Below are positions 24,954 through 36,000 of a stretch of 64,000 bases of DNA, one piece after another. Where the stretch lies: contig NC_088302.1 of the NCBI RefSeq assembly GCF_032854445.1, positions 48,328,046 to 48,392,045 of the forward strand, read 5' to 3'. Below the pieces are notes generated by a model that was not told where the DNA came from, searched no databases, and saw only the letters and a list, made by a program, of their open reading frames with translations. The first letter of the stretch is position 1, and every line of letters starts with the position of its first letter. The stretch comes from Liolophura sinensis (Eukaryota > Mollusca > Polyplacophora > Chitonida > Chitonidae). A program made the translations under genes and the position numbers.

Positions 24954-25796
24954 ATGATGGATTTCAACTACCGAGAGAACGACTTACAAGAAGCAATAGA
25001 AACTGGCGACCTGGCCAGAGTGAAGCAACTGGTGGAGAGTGGGATAAACCTGAACTCTATATTGCACAGTGTCAGGCGGCGTGAGAGTGCTACCATCCTG
25101 GGTATGGCTGCCTTTGAGGGACAGATTGAAATCATGGAATACCTAATAAAGGCAGGGGCTTCAGTCAACTTGAAAGATCCTTACTTTGGTCGCAACGCTC
25201 TTCACTGGGCATGCCAGGGTGGCTGGTTTGAGGGGGTGAAGCTGTTGCTACAGTTTAAAGTAGACGTTAACTGCGTAGACAGAGACAATGTATCCCCAAT
25301 ACTGCGTGCTTCCATGACTGGTAGTGCTGACATCACAAAACTGCTCATTCGCCATGGTGCTGAGGTGAGCCAGCAGGATCGGCTGAGGTCATCTGCGCTT
25401 CATTATTCCAGCTTCCACGGGACTTCCAGTGTCACGCGGGAACTCATCAAGGCAGGGTGCATACATAATAATCCCACTATATTCGGTCAGGGAACACCGC
25501 TAGCTAATCTGGTCTACCACAGTGATATTACAAACTGTTCTCTGCTCCTTGAGGCTGGCTATACACTAGAAAATGAAACTTGGCTCAGCAGCTACAAGCA
25601 CAGTTCCCTGCCAAACATCGACAAAGATCTCTCTGCCTGCGTAGAAATAGTGCTCAGAGCTCGGAGGACTGTTCCCCCTCTAATGAAGATATGTCGTATG
25701 GTTGTGCGCAAAGTAATGGCTGGGGTCAATCTGAATGCTAGGATGGCCCAGTTGCCACTGCCACATTCCCTGGTGTGCTACCTGTGCTTACAGTAA
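24954..25796 (+). CDS. Ankyrin-repeat and SOCS-box (ASB-like) protein
   Basis: Predicted 280-residue cytoplasmic protein, probably the substrate-binding subunit of a Cullin-5/Elongin B-C ubiquitin ligase. About six ankyrin repeats span residues 9-206; repeat 3 has NALHWACQGG and repeat 5 has SALHYSSFHG. The C-terminus (about 240-280) fits a SOCS box: a BC-box-like PPLMKICRMVVRKVM, then LPLP (267-270) at the Cullin-box position. I start at 24954, though the next codon is also ATG. A pyrimidine tract and CCCAG acceptor end at 24928, so the upstream hydrophobic stretch of the open frame is intronic. All recognised domains lie in this one exon. ASB proteins are often a little longer. The closest vertebrate ASB was not determined and the substrate is unknown. 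Confidence 0.9.
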   Translation: MMDFNYRENDLQEAIETGDLARVKQLVESGINLNSILHSVRRRESATILGMAAFEGQIEIMEYLIKAGASVNLKDPYFGRNALHWACQGGWFEGVKLLLQFKVDVNCVDRDNVSPILRASMTGSADITKLLIRHGAEVSQQDRLRSSALHYSSFHGTSSVTRELIKAGCIHNNPTIFGQGTPLANLVYHSDITNCSLLLEAGYTLENETWLSSYKHSSLPNIDKDLSACVEIVLRARRTVPPLMKICRMVVRKVMAGVNLNARMAQLPLPHSLVCYLCLQ

Positions 25797-27222
25797 TTTT
25801 AAACATGTTATCAGGTTAGCATGTTACAAGTATGTGCCTGTGGATCCCTGATGACACACTGACATGTGGCTGTATCAGACTATACCTAAGTATTTCATTA
25901 TTTACTGTTTATTTGTTTGTTTCTAAACTACAAGTGTTAGGCAAGGAGTAATTTTGGGTTGCTTTTGAAAACAAGTCTGTACACTGAGATCTATATACTA
26001 CTAGTCAGTTTTGTGTAGTGTATGGAAGTGTACAAGGTCATGATTCACTTTGTTGTAGAAAAGTTGATTGGGCTTTATTAGAGATCTTTATTGTTGCTAA
26101 ATATATTGGAATGTTACTTCTGGTCTTGTGATCTATCTTCTGTTCTTGCCTGCGATACTTGCATTGGTCACAAACGATTAGGTAACAGGCACACAAAAAC
26201 ATACTTATGCTGATAAATTGCTGTGTCATCCACCTGCAGGGATTATTTTGACTCCGAGAGCAATACTTGTTTATGTTAGTTTTCACCTGGCTTGTAGACA
26301 TGACAGTCAGTATTGTTGTTTGTTACTTTTACTATTTTTGCAATTTAGCATGATGTGTTATTTTCTCTTTGCTACCTCCAGTATCTGTTGTGAGTAATTA
26401 TTTGTTATCAAAGGTGGGTTTTGTTTGCGGTTGTTCAAGTCTGCAGTTGATTATATGATGCTTCCATGTTTGCGGTAAGTAACATTTGTTGTGCTACTAC
26501 ATTGATATTTGTATGTATATACATTGTATAAATATAATATAAGTGTACAGATACGTTTGTATCATTGTAAGACAATGGTGGCTGTTTACCAATAACACAC
26601 CACAAAGAATATATTCTGAGGTATGAAGCTTATTTAGTCCTGAACCTAAGATTTAATATTTAAATTTATATTTTAGTATTTAATGCCAATGTTTGTGCTG
26701 CTGATATTTTTAGCCTTGGCAGTCAATCCATCATTTTTGTGAGCGAATCATGCATTAGTATTTTATTTCCTAATCCATGCATGGATGGGTGGAAACTTTG
26801 CTGGTTCTACCAAGTAGACCTGCACTTGTCAGATTCATTAAAAAATTATGCAAATGAGCTATGATGTCATCAACTGTCTATAAATTTAAACAGGTTCAAG
26901 TTTATCTTCTTATGAAATATCTTTTCAGTTTTTTGGCAGCATATGGAAAATGATTTCTGCCACCAGATTGAGTGATTCTATTTTGTAAACATGATATTAA
27001 TTGCTAAGGCAACCACTTACTAGAGCTTATATATGGACCGGTTACTTTTGATGAAAATGGTTATTTGGGATCCAGAATATAAACATTAACTGATGGGAAA
27101 TTAATGTTAAACATTTAATGCTGCTGAGGTTAACAAATTGAGGTAACAAATTGTTTTTATAATCTGTGAAAATTAAATCTGCACAAAATAGTCTCCTTGT
27201 GCATAATTGCATCTGTTTACAC
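25797..27222 (+). other. Probable 3' UTR of the ASB-like gene
   Basis: T-rich, non-coding sequence directly after the stop. No AATAAA is present between the stop and the minisatellite; only ATTAAA variants occur (about 26837 and 27171). The first canonical AATAAA on this strand is at about 29419, past the array. Confidence 0.45.
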
Positions 27223-29329
27223 CATTGTATTAACATTGACATGTAGCAAACTGAACTTCACAATTATGGATCATTGAATTAACACTGACATGTAGCCAAC
27301 TGAACTTCACAATTACAGACCATTGAATTAACATTGACATGTAGCAAACTGAACTTCACAATTACAGACCATTGAATTAACATTGACATGTAGCCAACTG
27401 AACTTCACAATTACAGACCATTGAATTAACACTGACATGTAGCCAACTGAACTTCACAATTACAGACCATTGAATTAACACTGACATGTAGCCAACTGAA
27501 CTTCACAATTACAGACCATTGAATTAACATTGACATGTAGCAAACTGAACATCACAATTATGGATCATTGAATTAACATTGACATGTAGCCAACTGAACT
27601 TCACAATTACACACCATTGAATTAACACTGACATGTAGCCAACTGAACTTCACAATTACAGACCATTGAATTAACATTGACATGTAGCAAACTGAACGTC
27701 ACAATTATGGATCATTGAATTAACATTGACATGTAGCCAACTGAACTTCACAATTACAGACCATTGAATTAACATTGACATGTAGCAAACTGAACGTCAC
27801 AATTATGGATCATTGAATTAACATTGACATGTAGCCAACTGAACTTCACAATTACAGACCATTGAATTAACACTGACATGTAGCAAACTGAACTTCACAA
27901 TTACAGACCATTGAATTAACACTGACATGTAGCCAACTGAACTTCACAATTACAGACCATTGACTTAACATTGACATGTAGCAAACTGAACTTCACAATT
28001 GTGGATCATTGAATTAACATTGACATGTAGCCAACTGAACTTCACAATTACAGACCATTGAATTAACACTGACATGTAGCAAACTGAACTTCACAATTAC
28101 AGACCATTGAATTAACATTGACATGTAGCCAACTGAACTTCACAATTACAGACCATTGAATTAACACTGACATGTAGCAAACTGAACTTCACAATTACAG
28201 ACCATTGAATTAACACTGACATGTAGCAAACTGAACTTCACAATTACAGACCATTGAATTAACATTGACATGTAGCAAACTGAACTTCAAAATTATGGAT
28301 CATTGAATTAACATTGACATGTAGCCAACTGAACTTCACAATTACAGACCATTGAATTAACACTGACATGTAGCCAACTGAACTTCACAATTACAGACCA
28401 TTGACTTAACATTGACAGGTAGCAAACTGAACTTCACAATAACAGATCATTGAATTAACATTGACATGTAGCCAACTGAACTTCACAATTACAGACCATT
28501 GAATTAACACTGACATGTAGCAAACTGAACTTCACAATTACAGACCATTGCATTAACACTGACATGTAGCAAACTGAACTTCACAATTACAGACCATTGA
28601 ATTATCACTGACATGTAGCCAACTGAACTTCACAATTACAGACCATTGACTTAAGATTGACATGTAGCCAACTGAACTTCACAATTACAGATCATTGAAT
28701 TAACATTGACATGTAGCAAACTGAACTTCACAATTACAGATCATTGAATTAACACTGACATGTAGCAAACTGAACTTCACAATTACGAACCATTGAATTA
28801 ACATTGACATGTAGCCAACTGAACTTCAAAATTATGGATCATTGAATTGACATTGATATGTAGCCAACTGAACTTCACAATTACAGACCATTGACTTAAC
28901 ATTGACATGTAGCAAACTGAACGTCACAATTACAGATCATTGAATTAACATTGACATGTAGCCAACTGAACTTCACAATTACAGACCATTGAATTAACAC
29001 TGACATGTAGCCAACTGAACTTCACAATTACAGACCATTGAATTAACATTGACATGTAGCAAACTGAACTTCACAATTACAGACCACTGAATTAACATTG
29101 ACATGTAGCAAACTGAACTTCACAATTATGGATCATTGAATTAACATTGACATGTAGCCAACTGAACTTCACAATTACAGACCATTGAATTAACACTGAC
29201 ATGTAGCCAACTGAACTTCACAATTACAGACCATTGAATTAACACTGACATGTAGCAAACTGAACTTCACAATTACAGACCATTGAATTAACATTGACAT
29301 GTAGCAAACTGAACTTCACAGTTATGGAT
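27223..29329. repeat. Minisatellite: 43 copies of an exact 49-bp monomer
   Basis: The monomer starts CATTGAATTAACATTGACAT and continues GTAGCNAACTGAACTTCACA. The distance from the first (27223) to the last (29281) monomer start is 2058 bp, which is 42 times 49 exactly. I confirmed register at 27272 and 28203. Copies differ only by substitutions. Recurrent variants are CCAAC or CAAAC, ACACTG or ACATTG, and ACAGACC or ATGGATC. The ATGGATC variant almost always follows a CAAAC variant, with one exception near 28830. The monomer contains stops and is not a multiple of three, so it is non-coding. Confidence 0.97.
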
Positions 29330-30080
29330 CTCTCTATTGAAACCTGCTCCAGCTCCTTTCTTCAGTAAAAAAAAGGAATACATTATAACTGAACACATGT
29401 AAAGCTGTGGAAAAAAGCAAATAAAGTTACGTATTCTTTATTCGTAAGACTTGTGTGAATGATAGTTTATAATGCTAGATTTGTCAAATACTAGTAGTGG
29501 TTACATGTCATTGCAAGACCTGCACAATATTATAGGGAAAGTAGATCTGCTCAGGGTATGTACTGTTACATGCATTTCATTGGAAAACTAGGCGTTTTGG
29601 GGACCATTAGTAATCCAAGCAAGCCAAGAATATTCACTTTCGCACTTGTAAGATGTGAATGGTGCATTTTTCTGCATAATACTTATATATTAAATCAGGT
29701 AGATTGAACATAATACATAATGATAGCTCATGACATGTACTTTTTGACAATTTTTTCTTAGGAACATTATGTTTGATGATCATGAAATGAATGTGACTTT
29801 CTGGGTAAAACTGAATGATGTTAGCTTACTAGAATCTATAGGTGTAACATTAAGTCATAAATATTATGTATGTTGCCAATTATCAAGTTTTTCATTAGAT
29901 ATTGCAATTGGAACTTTACTGTCATGATGTGGCCACTTTGAATGAACCAGTTGAAGGTGAGAATGCTCTCATTGTAACCTTGTGCTTGCACCTACTTGGT
30001 TACCAAAGTTGTCAACATTCAAGTAGACTATATTAAGAAACACACATAAGCTGATAAGGTATTATGAACTGTCATCTACA
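29330..30080. other. Post-array flank with a candidate polyadenylation signal
   Basis: AATAAA occurs at about 29419 within GCAAATAAAGTTACG and is followed by T-rich sequence. It could end the ASB-like transcript if the array is transcribed. Nothing else is recognised. Confidence 0.35.
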
Positions 30081-30346
30081 CTAAAAAAAATATTCTGTTA
30101 ATCTTAACGAAAAGTCTGTTATTTGAGTGATGCTAGAATGTATTCTGTTATTATAATACAATATTCTGTGAGATTCAACATAATATTCTGTTAGACTAAT
30201 ATATTCTGTATGTTGAATTAATACATTATGTGTGTTGTATTTAATAGATTAATATGTTGCATTAGCAAAATATGTTCTAGCATCTCTTAGAGAATGACTT
30301 TCTGTTAAATTTAACAGATTGTTCTTTTGAGTTATTTTTTTTGGGA
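30081..30346. mobile_element. MITE-like element with about 50-bp imperfect inverted repeats
   Basis: The left end is CTAAAAAAAATATTCTGTTA, running to GATGCTAGAA (30138). The right end starts TTCTAGCATCTCTTAGAG (30274) and ends with TTAACAG and a T run. The arms are reverse complements at roughly 70 percent by eye. The interior is AT-rich with repeated TATTCTGT motifs and no open frame. Confidence 0.6.
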
Positions 30347-31599
30347 GCATGCCTTCAGATGTAATTGAATCTACCATGTGTTATATAACCGATTGTGTTT
30401 TTATTGTGAATATGTTTATTGCCAGTGCCATATTATACATATGGTAATGTAGTTAGCTGTATGCTGTGCTGTGATTCACACCACAGAACAAAGTTATAGG
30501 CTTAGCCTAGGCTTTGTCATACTTATCATTAATAGTGGTAAGATACAAATGGATTGCCACCATCTTGAATGAATATTTTTATTTAGAGAGCATTCTAAAA
30601 TTTAAGAATGCATGGTGTTAATATTTTGTGTTTTGTTTAAAATGATACTCTTGGACATGGTTGCTGAAATATAACAGACAGAAGACCCAACTGGACAAAG
30701 GTAAATAACTATACACGAAAAGCAAGTGTTTGTCTGCTCAAGGAGTTGTTTCCCCCGTAATACTAAAAATACTCAAATTTATGGCCATCATGTTAATATG
30801 ATGTATTGTATGAGCCGGTAGCGGTGCGATAGTATAAACCGGCTTGTGTATGCCATATAGCCTTTATGTCTAAGGTGGGAACAATGGGCGTGCATAAATG
30901 GGAAATATAGCCTATGTTGTTATCTATAAAGGGAAATGGAAAGATATTTTGACTAAGAGCTTCAGTATTTCAGACAATGTCAGATAATATCTGGAACAAT
31001 TCTTCCACTGAATCAATTCACGAAGATAAGTGAGCCCACGGCCGCTTCTAACTGTACGCAATAGGGGCAAGATATTTATTCGTTAACAACATTTTCATTT
31101 CAAACGTATATTCAGATACAGGTTATTGGTGTTTTCTGAGTAAATAAAATCATAATATATTGTGCCTTTTTTGATATTGATTCTCTTTACTTGCGACAAA
31201 CTCAAATAACCGGCTACATCAGTCGATCTGGGTGAATAGCGCTTTGTTACATCTTATACTACCATCTGTCGCGTGTTTATATAGCCAAGCCCCGCTGGTT
31301 ATAAGCCTGACTGCGACATACTTTGATGAATACAAAGTGGAACGCAGGGGGATTTTGTAGAGCTCTGTGCACTTCCCGGATGCATTCTGAAATCTGATCG
31401 GCATGGTATAAATAAATAGATTCTTTCCAGAGAAGATACTGGACATTTTAATGCCAAAAACCGATAAGTGATAAGTGAAATCCAAGTGATACTTTGCTAT
31501 TGTAACTACAGGGTGTAAGAATGAGCGATAAAATGCATTTAAGTACAAAAGGGCCCTTGTTTGGCAGTTGTGTTCTCGGAGAGTAGCAAGGTACCAATG

Positions 31600-31692
31600 T
31601 GCCGTTTTGGAATTTGCCCTTGCGATTTTGGATCTGGAGCGTCCATCTTGGTTGGCGGTTGGTACGTGAATGTTTATTCGGAGGCATAGATT
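31600..31692 (+). repeat. Dispersed repeat family R1, 3' fragment
   Basis: It matches the R1 3' end: CTTGCGATTTTGGATCTGGA, CGTCCATCTTGGTTGGCGGT, GGTACGTGAATG and GGCATAGATTC. The 5' two thirds are missing. Confidence 0.6.
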
Positions 31693-32653
31693 CAAGTGGA
31701 GCTGCGATCTGACTATACTTTGTGTATGTCAGGTAGGAGCCTAACTCACGATCTTGGACAGGGCGAGTTCAAAGGCCACGCAAATCAGCATGTCTGACAG
31801 GACTTTTGTTATCTTATCAGTTGTTATAACGTTCCCAACAGCGTATCTGCATGTGTACAATGCAAAGTCTGTTAAGCAATTTTTCACAAAATCTGTCCAT
31901 GAGACAGTGCTGTTGTGTGTTATTTCTTGGTGCTTGGTCTTCGAAGTCTGTGGAATCCGTCCGCATTCAATGCTTCCTGTTTTTGCGAACGACAATGCGA
32001 ATTTTACAATGACCCCCCCACTCCCCCCTCTCAACCCAGTTCAGTCAAATACATGAAGTTTATGTACGCCGACGAGAGATAAAAGTCAGCAAGCTGGTGT
32101 TTTAGAATTACATGGCGTCTCAAGCACAGTGCTTAAGAAACGCAAAATGTATCGGTAAATGAACTTACTGGTTTAAAGACAAGGCGATGAAACTCATTTC
32201 TTATGCATTCGCAGTTTGTCCGTGAATAGGAGAAACTGATGTTAAACTACTCACAACATCATTTTAATCAATAATCACATCACTGATTTGCCAATATTGT
32301 CTCTTTATTCAGTGTGACGAAAACAATGGCTGATTAACATATTTGTACAGAAAAGAAAGATTTAGCTTATATACAAATGCTTCATTTCAACTTAAGGAAA
32401 ATCTTTTAAGCGGCGTAAGTCTTAGATGCAAGCTTAGTGGTTCTTAAGGGGTGAAAAGGGTTTTGAACAAGTAAAAAAAGATGAAGCAAAACTCCTTAAT
32501 GTGTACATTTGTATATAATGTACACATTCCGGCATTGTTTTTTTTACTCAAATAACCTGCAATGTGACTTGAAAGTCTCATGCGCAGAAATATGTAGAAG
32601 TTCAAATATTTTTTTTTTACACCGTCACATTGTATAATCCAGAAAAATGAGAC

Positions 32654-32690
32654 AATGAGTGAGTGAGTGAGTGCTTGGGGTTTAACGTCT
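32654..32690 (-). mobile_element. SINE family B 3' remnant
   Basis: GAGTGAGTGAGTGAGTGCTT and GGGGTTTAACGTC are the reverse of the family B 3' end and tail. Only about 37 bp remains. Confidence 0.6.
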
Positions 32691-32914
32691 CCAGGAGATT
32701 ACGAATTATTTAATAACTAGACACTGAGTACACAGTATACTGTGAGCCCGAGGGTTACATGTCTGACTGCTTCTTCAGCAAACTCGAGTGAGCACCACGG
32801 GTCACTGGCGCTGGTGTATGGACAGAAGGTAATAACAATTCGTAACTGGCTAGTGGGTGTAACAAAACAAAACTTGCCCACCATAAGACACAGGAGCGAA
32901 CTTGTAAATCCAAG

Positions 32915-32922
32915 TGACGTCA
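32915..32922. promoter_or_regulatory. Perfect CRE palindrome upstream of the expansin-like gene
   Basis: TGACGTCA is the full consensus CREB/ATF site. It lies about 165 bp upstream of the predicted start codon and about 90 bp upstream of a TATA-like motif. Position and sequence fit a proximal promoter element. A match this short can occur by chance. Confidence 0.4.
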
Positions 32923-33008
32923 CTGGAAAGGCAAAAGTACAAAAAGCGCAGCATTAAGAGTGTTAGCAGAGGTGGCCCTGGCACGGTACACCGTACATGT
33001 TTCCAAAC

Positions 33009-33016
33009 TATATATG
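33009..33016 (+). promoter_or_regulatory. TATA-like box of the expansin-like gene
   Basis: CTATATATGC lies about 75 bp upstream of the predicted ATG at 33089. Transcription would then start near 33040. Weak on its own; the CRE at 32915 and the signal-peptide exon downstream add context. Confidence 0.35.
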
Positions 33017-33088
33017 CGATACCGTTACAACTTCCGAATCAAGCTCCCATTAACATCCAAAGGTCGGTCTTCTAAACATTGGTTTAAG

Positions 33089-36000
33089 ATGGCTCATTTG
33101 TGGGTATTGCTCATCAGCACAGCGGCTGCTGTGACGCCTACTTTACAGGGAGATATCGACACCCAAATACTGAGGCTTTATCAGGGGAACTTTAATGGTG
33201 ATGTAAGTATTCTATATTTATCAAACATAAATGTGCCGTGTTTATGAAATGTAAGTATACTATTGGGTGATTGGTATAATCATTTGAAATGAATTGTAAA
33301 CGATTGGCCACAGAACGTTGTTGTTTTATGTACAAGTTTACATATCTGTTAATTTATGAAAGCATATATACATTGATTGTCTTCGGACGTGCAATACACC
33401 TTGTGGGTTATGAAGCAACTAAACAATGGAACTATGTGGAAATTTGCAGCGTCTAGTTAAAGTATATGTAACAAAAATTGTAAAAGCTTAACCACTAGTA
33501 AGTTGACTTATTGTACAACAGGGAAATATTTCACAATTTGCATCTGGGGCCAGTGGCTGAAAAAAAAAAACAGGCTTAAATCTTCATGCGAGTCTCATCC
33601 TAATACAAAGTAGATGACCCTTTAGTCTGGATTAATGTTAATACCGGGCTTAAGTCTTAATACACTTTTGAACACCTAAGCCCAGTATCATGCCGGGCTT
33701 CTCATGATTTGAATTCGTGTGGTTTCGAGAGAAGTTTCTGTTGCCCCCCCCCTCCCCACCAAACACACAAGAACAGAGCATTTGTGTTAAATTTATCCAT
33801 CTAACCACAATGATGCTGTACAGTTTACTCATTTGATTCTTTTAAGGAGTTGAATGAATCAGATTTTATGGTTAGTTTATTCATTTGACTTTTAAATTTG
33901 CAATAAACCCCAGCGTTTCTCTTAAATCTACTCATTTGACTCTTTTAAAGGTGCAACAAACCACTGCATTTCTGTTAAATTTACTAATTTTCCTCTTTTA
34001 AAGGGTTGCAATGAACCGGAGAGATTCTCTTAATTTGAATTATTTTACTGATATAGCTATTTCCACAAATTCACTCTAACTGACTAAATTCGATCCGCAT
34101 TACCAGGTATATGAAAAGTAGGTAAATGGTGTTCAGTGTATTTTTGTTTATAAACATTTGCTTTACAGGCCACATATTATGGGGAAGGCTCAAATAGGGG
34201 AGGGTTGTGTCAGTATTTCCCCCCGGGCCTGCCACCAGCGGGAAGAGCCCCAGGGATGAGATCTGCGGCCCTTAATTCCCGACAGATTTACAACTCTATG
34301 GGCTGTGGCATGTGTTTTAAGGTAAGTGAATGTAAACGCACAAAAAAATCAATGCAATATTTCCTTGTACATATAGTTGTACTGGCAATTGTTTCTCAAG
34401 CTGTGTACTACACGTTTTTAAACCTTTTGGTATTTTTGTAATATTTTCTTGGTATTTTTAGGTGATGTGTAGTTTAAATCCATTGCTCAATGTTAACAGT
34501 ATCGCACTACTTAATTACAAACTTTTTGACACGCTAGAGCTCAGTTTAACAAGGCATAAAGATTGACAAATACCTCACAGCACTTTGTAGTCATAAAAGG
34601 CAAACAATCAGTGAATGTTTGAGTGAATGTATCGATGTAACTCCACGTCGGCAATATCTCACCCATATAAATGCGAACATATGTTAGGACCAGTAACAAA
34701 CATCAGAACCCGGTTTTTCAAAACTGTGTTAAGACTTAATACCAAATTTACCTGTAACCCAAGTCTTCAGTTTGTACTTAGCCCTAACATAATTGTGTAA
34801 CAGTATAATGAATATGAACTAAATCTGCTGCTGTTAGATCTGCTTTGACTTTGGACAACAGCATTGGCTGCTGACTTTGGCTAAACTTTTAAGTATAAAA
34901 TACGACTTAATACTAGTATTAGGTAATAAACAGTCGAATGATTGAGCCCGGGAAGAAAGTGTTACAAGCTTAGTCTACAGATGTTGACTAGCAGATCAAG
35001 GTATACCACATGTACATGTGTGTAATATTTATAACCTCAGCTGACTCCAACTGTTATGCATTTATGCCGGTTGCTTTCTCCAAGCGTCCAGTCAATCAGA
35101 TAAAGCGGCTTGTGATTTAGTGACTGATTTTTTATACCCACAAATATCCTCACCGTCAGGAAAGAAGTCAATGTACGATTTGTCGTTTGGAACAGTAGTT
35201 CGCCTTTTCCATTGTTGTATTCTGGTATTCGGGTGGTATTCGGCTAGTCGATAAGGCAAATCGCCCCATGTGACGGTGGTATAAAGCATTTGTTGGAACC
35301 GTCACAACTAACTGACATTATGTAACCTTCTTGTGGCCGGAAGACGATGGCACAGGCAAGACAGCCTACGTTGTGTTGAAAGCTTGACAAAAGAAAGACA
35401 GTGTATATTGTATCGAATACTGCTGTGACGAAGAGAGATGACCTTCCTTGTATTGAAAACTATGACAAGGGAAGACAATGTTCGTTGTATATTGAAGAGT
35501 GTTGGGATAAAAGAAAGAAAACGTTCGTTGTACTAAAGGCTGAAATGGACAAAATGAAATAAACGTTCTATGTAATCAGGACTGTTGTACTGAGGTTGCC
35601 ATGCGTGGCAAAATATTCAGGCCTCAGACAGTATAGGTATGTATACCAGAAAGAACAGACAATGACAGATGGAAAAAACAATCAAGCAATAATAAGATAA
35701 TGTTTTTAAATTTTACATTTATATAATCATCGTTGCCCACAGCAATGTGACACTTGATCATCTCTTTAATTTCAACTAATGTGTCATTTACATATAACAG
35801 AGACTAATTTCTCGGCATGTTTTTATGATACTAGGTCTATTAATTTTGTTAGGCCTTTAAAGTGAACCTAATGTCAGCCACTAAAGCTGAATTAATTAAT
35901 AAAGTAGTATTCCAGAAATGTCCTAATGATATTTTAAAAATCTACACCGCTTATCAACAAAATAAATAGCTAATAATCGTCAGTACCTAGCCACTCATTT

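Larger units (their letters stand above)
30347..32914. other. Intergenic region upstream of the expansin-like gene
   Basis: No supported gene. It holds an R1 fragment (31600-31692) and a SINE family B remnant (32654-32690). Open frames on both strands at 31219-32056 overlap one another and partly cover the R1 fragment. Confidence 0.4.

Noticed and set aside
27223-29329. CRISPR array or coding repeat
   Set aside because: There are no spacers between the 49-bp units. The period is not a multiple of three and the unit contains stop codons, so it is a plain minisatellite.
31219-31695. 158-codon minus-strand open frame
   Set aside because: It partly covers an R1 repeat fragment in antisense and has no recognisable domain or splice support.
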